Source of the DNA: Lachnospiraceae bacterium UBA1748
GTDB taxonomy: Bacteria; Bacillota; Clostridia; Lachnospirales; Lachnospiraceae
DNA: 5,596 nt
Reading direction: 5' to 3'
Assembly (NCBI GenBank): GCA_002314855.1
Contig: DCHQ01000043.1
Coordinates: 1 to 5,596 of the forward strand
A model generated the notes under the pieces. The model was not told the origin of the DNA. It ran no database searches and saw only the letters and a program-made list of their open reading frames with translations. This document shows positions 1 through 5,596 of the stretch, piece by piece. Every line of letters starts with the position of its first letter. Positions within the stretch are counted from its first letter, which is position 1. The position numbers and the translations under genes are program-made.

Positions 1-1378
1 CCACTATACTTTGGACTTCCTCCATCATAAGTATATTATATAGGCCGTACTTACCATCTCTGGCGAATCCAGTATTCTCAAGATTGCCTGCCATCTCTTT
101 CTGTCTATAGAGATAGTACGGATGAAGTCCCATCTCGATGGCACCTCTAGCTGCTATGTCCATAGCTTCATCTGTATCCATCTGACTTACACCCTTTTCA
201 TCCATGACCTGCTTAAGTCTTGATGCTCTCTTTATCGCAAGTGAGTGAACTGTAAGAGAATCAGGCGCCATGGCCTTTATTTCTTCTATAGTATTAACTA
301 TATCTTCCTTCTCTTCACCTGGAAGACCAAGTATGATGTCCATATTGATATTGTCAAAGCCAAGCTCTCTTGCCATGGCATAGACATCCTTTAGCTGCCC
401 TACTGTATGATTTCTACCTATAAACTTAAGGGTCTTGTCACTCATTGTCTGTGGATTAACTGATATACGGCTAACAGGATATTTACGAAGCACCTCAAGC
501 TTTTCCCTTGTAATGCTGTCTGGTCTGCCTGCCTCCACTGTAAACTCTCTGACATGTTCCATCGGAAGTATATCCACTATATACCCAAGCAAAGTATCAA
601 GCTGCTCAGGCTCAAGAGTTGTAGGAGTACCGCCACCTATATAGATGGTATCAAGTATATAATCCTTCATAAGCTCACTTGTATTCACAAGTTCCTTACG
701 AACAGCCTCGATATAATCACCTATCATATCTTTATAAGAAAAAATAGGATTCGATGTAAATGAACAATACAGGCATGTTGAAGGGCAGAATGGAATACCT
801 ATATACACGCTATAGCCCTTGCTGCCACTAAGTGAGTCGAGAAGCTTCTGCTCCCTAACTGCAATCTCCGCTGCGAGAGCGCCCTTCTCATCACCAACCC
901 GGTGAATATCACGCATGCGACCTATAACAGTATTTACCACGCTTTCATCAGAATAATCCGATTCTGTTTTTTTCGCCTCATCAAGAAGCTTGTTTAGATA
1001 AAGCTTGGTTGGTCTAATGCCAGTAAGATTCCCCCATGGAAGCTTCTTTCCAGATATCATAGAAAAGACATCATAGATAATTCCGCGAATCTCATCCTTA
1101 CAGCTATCATCAGTAAGTGCTGATGCTTCACCCGGAATAGATAAATCAAATACCTGGCTATAATCTTTATTAAGCCATATACCCTTACTGATATTTACAG
1201 TCATATGACTATCTGAAAGCACACAGCAAAAAATATCCTCTGACTTATCTTCATCATCCGAAAGTCTGTTGTGCTCAGCTGTATCAGGAGCTTCTACTAC
1301 TGCCTTAGGATAAAAGGCTTTAGCCATTGCATAAAGATAATATTGTATATCATGTCTGTTAATCGAAGTCTTTATCAT
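1..1378 (-). CDS. hemZ: HemZ-type radical SAM protein (oxygen-independent coproporphyrinogen III oxidase-like), 3' end cut by window edge
   Basis: The reading frame is open from ATG at 1378 to the left edge: 459 codons plus one base, with no stop. Family members are roughly 490-500 residues, so a few dozen C-terminal residues are probably missing. Residues 1 to about 190 form the HemZ-specific N-terminal region, including LPWGNLTGIRPTK near 113-125. A radical SAM domain follows, with the iron-sulfur cluster motif CPSTCLYC (Cys198, Cys202, Cys205), the SAM-binding GGGTPT at 248-253, and later VEAGRPD, ISVNPQTM and DIILGLPGE. It is cytosolic. The family is annotated as converting coproporphyrinogen III to protoporphyrinogen IX without oxygen, but the fourth cysteine of the HemN CX3CX2CXC motif is absent (Phe207 sits there). 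This resembles HemW and other HemZ proteins, so the exact reaction is uncertain. Residues about 29-48 are an acidic, low-conservation-looking stretch. The start is preceded by a modest Shine-Dalgarno site (AAAGAG, about 9 bases upstream). It lies downstream of the MBL gene but beyond a terminator. The family call is firm; the activity is not. Confidence 0.93.
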   Translation of the reverse strand, partial: MIKTSINRHDIQYYLYAMAKAFYPKAVVEAPDTAEHNRLSDDEDKSEDIFCCVLSDSHMTVNISKGIWLNKDYSQVFDLSIPGEASALTDDSCKDEIRGIIYDVFSMISGKKLPWGNLTGIRPTKLYLNKLLDEAKKTESDYSDESVVNTVIGRMRDIHRVGDEKGALAAEIAVREQKLLDSLSGSKGYSVYIGIPFCPSTCLYCSFTSNPIFSYKDMIGDYIEAVRKELVNTSELMKDYILDTIYIGGGTPTTLEPEQLDTLLGYIVDILPMEHVREFTVEAGRPDSITREKLEVLRKYPVSRISVNPQTMSDKTLKFIGRNHTVGQLKDVYAMARELGFDNINMDIILGLPGEEKEDIVNTIEEIKAMAPDSLTVHSLAIKRASRLKQVMDEKGVSQMDTDEAMDIAARGAIEMGLHPYYLYRQKEMAGNLENTGFARDGKYGLYNILMMEEVQSIV

Positions 1379-1410
1379 AACTATACTCTTTCAACATTAA
1401 TCGCATTTCT

Positions 1411-1441
1411 AAAATAAAAACCCCAGCCATCATGACCGGGG
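1411..1441 (-). terminator. Intrinsic terminator after the MBL hydrolase gene and before hemZ
   Basis: Read on the minus strand, an 8-bp stem (CCCCGGTC with GGCTGGGG) closes a 5-base loop (ATGAT) and is followed by TTTTTATTTT. Two of the stem pairs are G-U on the minus strand and would be A-C mismatches on the plus strand, so the element works for leftward transcription. It begins 23 bases after the MBL stop codon and ends 32 bases before the hemZ start. That leaves no space for a separate hemZ promoter downstream of it. It may act as a partial terminator or a conditional one in front of hemZ. Confidence 0.85.
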
Positions 1442-1464
1442 CCTAGAATCAATACTTATAAATC

Positions 1465-2094
1465 TTAAACACAAGGATTATACATCTTCTCATGTCCGAT
1501 ATCAGTAAATCCACCATGACCAGGATATACCTTAACATCATCAGGCAGTACAAACAGCTTCTCCTTAATAGAGCGAACCAGCTTACTCATAGAACCTGTA
1601 GGAAGGTCTGTACGTCCAACAGAATCCTCGAACAGTGTATCGCCACTAATAAGAATTTTATCTTCTTCGAAGTAAAAACAACTGCTTCCAATAGTATGAC
1701 CAGGAGTTGATATTACCTTACAAGATAAATCACCAAGATCAATGATATCTCCATCTTCAAAAAGTACATCAGCCTCAAGTGTATAAGGCTTAGCCCACTG
1801 AGCAGAGTAATTCACATACGCATCCTGAAGAAGAACCTTGTCAGCTGCTGGCGCATATATCTTAACACCTGCTAACTTTCGAAGCTCATCTGCACCCATA
1901 ATATGATCAAAATGACCATGAGTTATAAGGATAGCTTTAATAGTAAATCCATTCTCCGTAAGCTTGTCATATATATGCTTACCCTGAGCGGCAGGATCAA
2001 TGAATACAATATCCTTACTGCCTTCTCTGTAAAGGAAGTAGCAGTTGGTCATACACATACCCATAGTTATCTTGCCTATCTTAAGTTCTGCCAT
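1465..2094 (-). CDS. MBL-fold metallo-hydrolase, glyoxalase II-like
   Basis: This encodes a 209-residue soluble metallo-beta-lactamase-fold hydrolase that spans the whole fold. The metal-ligand set is complete, numbered from the ATG at 2094: H59-x-H61-x-D63-H64 in THGHFDH, His133 in STPGHTIGS, the bridging Asp152 in ISGDTLF, and His193 in YPGHGG. Such proteins bind two metal ions (Zn or Fe) and usually hydrolyse thioesters or related bonds. The GRTDLP segment and the C-terminal DIG...NP ending are typical of the short glyoxalase II-like group. That group lacks the C-terminal helical domain of true glyoxalase II, so the substrate is unknown. An in-frame GTG at 2100 would add two residues, but it overlaps the ribosome binding site, so ATG at 2094 is preferred. 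The gene starts 26 bases after the rel stop and is probably co-transcribed with it. A terminator follows. The fold is certain; the substrate is not. Confidence 0.93.
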   Translation of the reverse strand: MAELKIGKITMGMCMTNCYFLYREGSKDIVFIDPAAQGKHIYDKLTENGFTIKAILITHGHFDHIMGADELRKLAGVKIYAPAADKVLLQDAYVNYSAQWAKPYTLEADVLFEDGDIIDLGDLSCKVISTPGHTIGSSCFYFEEDKILISGDTLFEDSVGRTDLPTGSMSKLVRSIKEKLFVLPDDVKVYPGHGGFTDIGHEKMYNPCV

Positions 2095-2099
2095 AAACA

Positions 2100-2104
2100 C
2101 CTCT
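2100..2104 (-). promoter_or_regulatory. Ribosome binding site that fixes the MBL gene start
   Basis: AGAGG on the minus strand, extended to AGAGGTG, lies five bases before the ATG at 2094. The alternative GTG start at 2100-2098 is part of this Shine-Dalgarno sequence and has no site of its own. The shorter, ATG-initiated protein is therefore favoured. Confidence 0.75.
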
Positions 2105-2120
2105 AAATACGGGGTTTTTG

Positions 2121-4427
2121 CTACTGACCATTTCGGTCAATATCTACAACGCCCTCGATTTGTCTTATTTTCTCTACTGTCTTACTGAACTGATCACGGC
2201 TTGATACCTCAAATGAAATATTAATGGTATCAACACCCTGCTTATTGGTTTTAGTATTCATGGACATAATATCAATATTGCTATCCATAAATACCTTGGA
2301 TGCATCAGATATAAGTCCTCTTCTATGATTAGCATAGATAGTGATTTCAACAACATACTTCTCAGCAGCAACTGGAGACTCAACATCCCAGTCAGCTTCA
2401 ATAAGTCTTGCCCTCTCTATCTCTGGCATAGTTATAACATTGATACAGTCAGTTCTATGAATAGATACTCCACGTCCTCTTGTAACAAAGCCCACGATTT
2501 CATCGCCAGGAAGTGGGTTACAACATCTCATGAAACGGATTGCAACGCCGCTTATGCCCTTAACAATAATACCGTTATTAGCCTTGGCCTTAGGAAGTAT
2601 CAGTTTACTTTCAGAATTCTCATGAACAAGCTCAAGTACCTGCTCATCAGTAACCTTCTCCTTATGCTCTTTCTCATAACACTCAAGAATACGGTTAATA
2701 ACCTGACCTTCTTTAAGAGCACCATGACCAATGGCTGCTACCAGTGAATCCCAGTCCTTGAAGCCATACTTTGAAAGCATGATTTCCTGATAATGAGTAC
2801 TTGTAAGCTCTGAAATATTAAGTCCCTTAGTCTTGCAGTATGCAGCCATAAGTTCCTTACCACGAGTTACATTATCTTCCTTATACTCATTCTTGAACCA
2901 CTGATTAATCTTATTACGCGCCTGAGCACTCTTAACAACACTGAGCCAGTCTCTACTTGGTCCCTTGGAATTCTGGGAAGTAAGTACCTCAATGTAGTCA
3001 CCATTTTTAATCTCATAGTTAATAGGAACCAGCTTACCATTAACTCTGGCACCTATCATCTTGTTACCAACAGCTGAATGAATACTGTAGGCAAAGTCAA
3101 TAGGAGTTGAGCCAAAAGGCAGGTTCTTAACATCACCTGTTGGTGTGAAACAGTATACATCATCGGAGTACAGGTTAAGATCACTCTTAAGTATCTTCAT
3201 GAACTCCTGGTTATCAGACATATCCTGCTGCCACTCAAGGATCTGACGAAGCCATGCAAGCTTTTCTTCCTCACCTGCTTCAACCTTCTTACCATCGGAA
3301 GCTTCCTTATACTTCCAATGAGCAGCGATACCATACTCAGCAGTCTTATGCATGTCGTAGGTACGAATCTGTATCTCAAATGGAGTACCATTAGTACCCA
3401 TAAGAGTTGTATGAAGTGACTGATACATATTAGGCTTAGGTGTTGAAATATAATCCTTGAAACGTCCAGGTATTGGCTTGTACATCTCATGGATAACACC
3501 AAGTACTGCATAACAGTCCTTTACTGAATCAACTATTACACGAACAGCGAACAAGTCATAAATCTGATCAATAGTCTTGTTCTGGTTCTTCATTTTCTTA
3601 TATATACTAAAGAAATGCTTAACACGGCCATCTATCTCAGCCTTGATACCGGCATTCTTTATATGGAAGCTTACTTCATCGACAATACTCTGAACGTACT
3701 TCTCACGAACACTCTTTCTTACCTGGATCTTCTCAACTAAGTCTCTATATACATCTGTCTCAAGATACTTAAGCGACAAGTCATCGAGCTCAACCTTAAT
3801 CTTGGAAATACCAAGACGCTGAGCTATAGGCGAGTATATCTCCAGTGTTTCACGGGCAATACGAAGCTGACTTTCTGGCTTCTGATACTTAAGTGTACGC
3901 ATGTTGTGAAGACGGTCAGCAAGCTTGATAATAATAACTCTGATATCCCTAGCCATAGCAAGAAACATCTTACGAAGATTCTCAGCCTGCATCTCAAGTC
4001 TGTCAGGTTTCTCATTACCATTACCTGATAAATGGATATTCTGGAGCTTAGTAACACCGTCTACAAGGTGAGCAACATCAGGTCCGAACTGATCGATTAT
4101 TTCCTCAATTGTAATATCAGTATCCTCGACAACATCATGAAGAATACCTGCTGCGATAGTTTCCTTGTCCATCTCCATGTCAGCAAGTATGATAGCAACA
4201 CAAAGTGGATGAACGATATAAGGCTCACCAGACTTTCTTACCTGGTCCTTGTGACACACATATGCAAGCTTATAAGCATTATCAATTAAGGAGATATCAC
4301 CTGATGGATGGTATTTCCTAACTCTTATAATAAGTTCCTTGTATAAATCTTCAGGAGCTTGAAATTCTGCTATTTTTTCAATATGACCGTCATCTATTAC
4401 GACTTCGGTATGTGGTATATTGTCCAT
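2121..4427 (-). CDS. relA: Bifunctional (p)ppGpp synthetase/hydrolase, RelA/SpoT family
   Basis: This 768-residue protein is a full-length long RSH enzyme, the stringent-response regulator. It transfers pyrophosphate from ATP to GDP or GTP to make (p)ppGpp and also degrades it, acting in the cytosol and on ribosomes with uncharged tRNA. The order is N-terminal HD hydrolase (about 45-200) with His73, His97-Asp98, the HDVVEDT motif and LADRLHNMRT (169-178). The synthetase (about 240-375) follows, with RVKHFFSIYKKM, RFKD (322-325), YQSLHT, EIQIRT (351-356) and AEYGIAAHWKYK. Then come a TGS domain (about 422-483, starting VYCFTPTGDV), a helical region, a zinc-finger-like CCNPLPGDEIVGF segment (Cys635-Cys636), and a C-terminal ACT domain (about 690-768). 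The RFKD motif is the bifunctional type rather than the ExDD type of synthetase-only RelA, and the HD residues are intact, so both activities are expected. The symbols rel or spoT would be equally valid. It starts 60 bases after apt and is probably co-transcribed with it. AAGGA about ten bases upstream supports this ATG. Confidence 0.97.
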   Translation of the reverse strand: MDNIPHTEVVIDDGHIEKIAEFQAPEDLYKELIIRVRKYHPSGDISLIDNAYKLAYVCHKDQVRKSGEPYIVHPLCVAIILADMEMDKETIAAGILHDVVEDTDITIEEIIDQFGPDVAHLVDGVTKLQNIHLSGNGNEKPDRLEMQAENLRKMFLAMARDIRVIIIKLADRLHNMRTLKYQKPESQLRIARETLEIYSPIAQRLGISKIKVELDDLSLKYLETDVYRDLVEKIQVRKSVREKYVQSIVDEVSFHIKNAGIKAEIDGRVKHFFSIYKKMKNQNKTIDQIYDLFAVRVIVDSVKDCYAVLGVIHEMYKPIPGRFKDYISTPKPNMYQSLHTTLMGTNGTPFEIQIRTYDMHKTAEYGIAAHWKYKEASDGKKVEAGEEEKLAWLRQILEWQQDMSDNQEFMKILKSDLNLYSDDVYCFTPTGDVKNLPFGSTPIDFAYSIHSAVGNKMIGARVNGKLVPINYEIKNGDYIEVLTSQNSKGPSRDWLSVVKSAQARNKINQWFKNEYKEDNVTRGKELMAAYCKTKGLNISELTSTHYQEIMLSKYGFKDWDSLVAAIGHGALKEGQVINRILECYEKEHKEKVTDEQVLELVHENSESKLILPKAKANNGIIVKGISGVAIRFMRCCNPLPGDEIVGFVTRGRGVSIHRTDCINVITMPEIERARLIEADWDVESPVAAEKYVVEITIYANHRRGLISDASKVFMDSNIDIMSMNTKTNKQGVDTINISFEVSSRDQFSKTVEKIRQIEGVVDIDRNGQ

Positions 4428-4445
4428 AGAATCTCTATCCTTTGA

Positions 4446-4475
4446 CGTATATTTTTAAACTAGTCAGTACTTCAA
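4446..4475 (-). promoter_or_regulatory. Weak candidate promoter between apt and the (p)ppGpp synthetase gene
   Basis: In the 60-base apt-rel gap, TTGAAG (4475-4470) is followed after 18 bases by TATACG (4451-4446), or after 17 by ATATAC. Each box matches the sigma-A consensus only partly (about 4 of 6). An 11-base inverted repeat, TACTTCAAGTA, at 4468-4478 overlaps the -35 box. The region is very A/T-rich, so a chance match is quite possible. Rel could be expressed both from the apt promoter and from here. Confidence 0.25.
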
Positions 4476-4487
4476 GTAATATTTAAA

Positions 4488-5012
4488 TTATTTGCCTTCG
4501 TATACGATGGCACTATCAACTCTATAATCAGCAAGTTTCTTACGTCCCTCAAGACCTGCAAGTTCCATAAGAACAAGGATACCTGCAACCTTAGCTCCAA
4601 GCTTTTCTACAAGCTTGATTGTAGCTTCAATAGTACCACCTGTTGCCATAAGGTCATCAACAATAAGAACCTTATCGCCAGGCTTAACAGCATCCTTATG
4701 CATCTCGATGGTAGCTGAACCATACTCAAGCTCATAAGACTGCTCTACTGTTTCTCTTGGGAGCTTTCCTTTTTTACGAACTAATACGAATGACTTACCC
4801 TGGTTGTAAGCTATAGGAGCACCAAATATGAAGCCTCTTGACTCTGCACCAGCGATAACATTAAAATCTAAATCCTTAACTAAGTCCTGCATAGTATCGA
4901 TTGCAAGCTTAAGTCCTTCAGGATCCTGAATAACACTTGTAACATCTCTAAACATAATACCTGGTTCAGGGAAGTCAGGTATAGTAACTACGTAATCCTT
5001 TAAATCCTTCAT
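4488..5012 (-). CDS. apt: Adenine phosphoribosyltransferase
   Basis: This purine salvage enzyme makes AMP and pyrophosphate from adenine and PRPP in the cytosol. The 174-residue product has the usual length for the family and all its landmarks. These are the N-terminal IPDFPEPGIMFRDVT (11-25), the GAESRGFIFGAPIA segment (55-68), the flexible-loop RKKGKLPRE (79-87), the YELEYG motif (93-98), and the PRPP-binding loop VLIVDDLMATGGT (115-127). An in-frame TTG at 5030 would add six residues, but it overlaps the strong Shine-Dalgarno sequence. The ATG at 5012 is therefore chosen; it gives the common MKDLKDYV-type beginning. It lies downstream of groEL, but its transcript probably starts at the promoter at 5085-5113 rather than by read-through. 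The rel gene follows after 60 bases. No key residue appears to be missing. Confidence 0.97.
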   Translation of the reverse strand: MKDLKDYVVTIPDFPEPGIMFRDVTSVIQDPEGLKLAIDTMQDLVKDLDFNVIAGAESRGFIFGAPIAYNQGKSFVLVRKKGKLPRETVEQSYELEYGSATIEMHKDAVKPGDKVLIVDDLMATGGTIEATIKLVEKLGAKVAGILVLMELAGLEGRKKLADYRVDSAIVYEGK

Positions 5013-5022
5013 AACGCTAGAA

Positions 5023-5028
5023 ACCTCC
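5023..5028 (-). promoter_or_regulatory. Ribosome binding site that fixes the apt start
   Basis: GGAGGT on the minus strand is a near-perfect Shine-Dalgarno sequence. It ends 10 bases before the ATG at 5012, which is slightly long but usable. The competing TTG codon at 5030-5028 shares a base with it and has no site further upstream. GAGGT here is also complementary to ACCTC at 5066-5062 in the 3' part of the upstream hairpin. Confidence 0.75.
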
Positions 5029-5044
5029 AAATGTTTTATTTAAG

Positions 5045-5084
5045 AAATAAAAAATGCGACAGAGGTAATACTCTATCGCATTTT
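5045..5084 (-). terminator. Intrinsic terminator after groEL, also the 5' leader hairpin of apt
   Basis: On the minus strand a 14-bp stem (AAAATGCGATAGAG with CTCTGTCGCATTTT, one G-U pair) encloses a 6-base loop (TATTAC). A T-rich tract continues to about 5045. The one wobble pair would be a C-A mismatch on the plus strand, which favours leftward use. It starts 44 bases after the groEL stop codon and should end that transcript. It also begins directly after the -10 box of the apt promoter, so the apt transcript would carry most of this hairpin at its very 5' end. Confidence 0.9.
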
Positions 5085-5113
5085 ATTATAATTCACAATT
5101 TTGCTCTAGTCAA
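5085..5113 (-). promoter_or_regulatory. Near-consensus sigma-A promoter for apt and downstream genes
   Basis: The -35 box TTGACT (5113-5108; 5 of 6 consensus) is followed after exactly 17 bases by a perfect -10 box, TATAAT (5090-5085). Transcription would start near 5079-5076, inside the 5' arm of the terminator hairpin. This would give an apt leader of about 65 bases. It lies wholly in the spacer between the groEL stop codon and the hairpin. The match is strong, but the start site is predicted only. Confidence 0.8.
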
Positions 5114-5123
5114 AATGTTTTGA
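5110..5123. repeat. Perfect 14-base palindrome overlapping the apt -35 box
   Basis: TCAAAATGTTTTGA consists of 6-base arms around a 2-base centre. Its left part covers four of the six -35 positions of the apt promoter. That position would suit a repressor operator, but no known binding-site consensus was recognised. In such A/T-rich sequence it may also be coincidental. Confidence 0.4.
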
Positions 5124-5128
5124 ACTAA

Positions 5129-5596
5129 TTAGTAGCCCATTCCTGGAGCACCACCTGCTGGCATAGCTGGTGTATCTTCCTTGATTGTAGCAACTACTGA
5201 CTCTGTTGTAAGAAGTGTGCTTGCAACTGAAGTAGCGTTCTGAAGTGCGCTTCTTGTAACCTTAGCTGGATCAAGGATACCTGCGGCAACCATATCTACA
5301 TATACTTCGTTAAGAGCATCAAATCCTGTACCAACCTTAGACTCTCTAACCTTGTTGATGATTACTGAACCTTCAAGACCAGCGTTAGCAGCGATGTGTG
5401 TAAGTGGAGCCTCAAGAGCCTTAAGTACGATCTTAGCACCTGTCTTAACATCTCCCTCAAGTGTATCAACAAGCTTAGCAACCTGCTTTGTAGCGTGGAT
5501 GTATGCTGATCCACCACCTGCGATAACACCTTCCTCAACTGCTGCTCTTGTAGCATTAAGAGCATCTTCCATACGAAGCTTTGCTTCCTTCATCTC
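5129..5596 (-). CDS. groEL: Chaperonin GroEL (Hsp60), C-terminal part, 5' end outside window
   Basis: Only the last 155 codons and the stop (TAA at 5131-5129) lie in the window; the full protein is about 540 residues. GroEL forms double seven-membered rings that, with the GroES lid and ATP, fold proteins in the cytosol. The visible part is the end of the apical/intermediate region and the second equatorial segment. It opens with EMKEAKLRMEDALNATRAA, whose Asp11 here corresponds to the catalytic Asp398 of the E. coli protein, followed by the nucleotide-site GVIAGGG. Near the end come GILDPAKVTRSALQNA and SVASTLLTTE, which are near-invariant in the family. The tail is short, MPAGGAPGMGY, with only one GM unit instead of a run of GGM repeats. 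The first in-frame Met in the window is internal, not the start. The frame is intact to the window edge. A terminator follows the gene. Confidence 0.97.
   Translation of the reverse strand, partial: EMKEAKLRMEDALNATRAAVEEGVIAGGGSAYIHATKQVAKLVDTLEGDVKTGAKIVLKALEAPLTHIAANAGLEGSVIINKVRESKVGTGFDALNEVYVDMVAAGILDPAKVTRSALQNATSVASTLLTTESVVATIKEDTPAMPAGGAPGMGY

Noticed and set aside
1359..1397. Short 12-codon frame (ATG at 1397) overlapping the hemZ start, a possible leader peptide
   Set aside because: It has no ribosome binding site, is out of frame with hemZ, and is short enough to occur by chance.
2095..2100. GTG start adding two residues to the MBL protein
   Set aside because: The GTG overlaps the AGAGG Shine-Dalgarno sequence that is well placed for the ATG at 2094.
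2125..2139. Perfect hairpin (TGACC, 5-base loop, GGTCA) at the end of the rel gene
   Set aside because: The 5-bp stem lies within the last codons and stop of rel with no T-tract after it, so it is not a convincing terminator. The conserved coding end explains it.
2325..2747. 140-codon open frame on the plus strand, antisense to the rel gene
   Set aside because: It lies entirely within the highly conserved rel coding sequence, has no ribosome binding site or family resemblance, and its composition looks like a mirror of the opposite strand. Other shorter plus-strand and alternate minus-frame open frames were dropped for the same reason.
5013..5030. TTG start adding six residues to Apt
   Set aside because: The TTG overlaps the GGAGGT ribosome binding site, and the extra residues do not look like a usual Apt N-terminus.
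5116..5129. PurR-type box (GAAC core with A/T flanks) near the apt promoter
   Set aside because: Only the GAAC core and A/T-richness match. The CCG-containing core of the Bacillus PurBox and a paired second site are absent.
1..5596. Mobile element, CRISPR array, phage genes, tRNA/rRNA, or a new multi-gene defence or biosynthetic system
   Set aside because: Every long frame is a recognisable housekeeping gene with consistent base use. No direct-repeat arrays, transposase-like sequence, terminal inverted repeats or structured-RNA gene signatures were seen.

Overview
The window reads as a stretch of core chromosome from a low-GC, Gram-positive anaerobe. The protein types, the A/T-rich codon choice and the apt-rel-MBL-hemZ gene order point to Clostridia, most likely a Lachnospiraceae-type bacterium (Butyrivibrio/Roseburia-like). 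That placement is an inference from gene content and order, not from a database match. All five genes lie on the minus strand, so transcription runs from the right end of the window to the left.

Layout in transcription order. (1) The C-terminal 155 residues of the chaperonin GroEL, whose start lies beyond the right edge. (2) A 116-base intergenic region holding a near-consensus sigma-A promoter (TTGACT, 17 bases, TATAAT), a 14-base perfect palindrome over its -35 box, and a strong intrinsic terminator hairpin directly after the -10 box. (3) apt, adenine phosphoribosyltransferase. (4) A bifunctional RelA/SpoT-type (p)ppGpp synthetase/hydrolase. (5) A small glyoxalase-II-like metallo-beta-lactamase (MBL) fold hydrolase. 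(6) A second intrinsic terminator. (7) The first 459 codons of hemZ, a radical SAM protein of the oxygen-independent coproporphyrinogen oxidase-like group, running off the left edge.

Functionally, apt, rel and the MBL gene look like one transcription unit with gaps of 60 and 26 bases. Apt consumes PRPP and adenine to make AMP. Rel makes and degrades (p)ppGpp, which in Firmicutes strongly influences purine nucleotide metabolism. The MBL protein is a frequent neighbour of rel in Clostridia with no settled substrate. groEL appears to end its own transcript at the hairpin.

No mobile element, CRISPR array, tRNA or rRNA gene, or new multi-gene system is visible. There is no gene-free stretch over 300 bases. 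The most interesting material is regulatory: the apt promoter fires into the groEL terminator, so that hairpin would form the 5' end of the apt-rel mRNA. The hemZ gene likewise starts just 32 bases after a terminator, with no room for a promoter between them. Both arrangements could be leader attenuators or mRNA-stabilising hairpins rather than simple gene separators.
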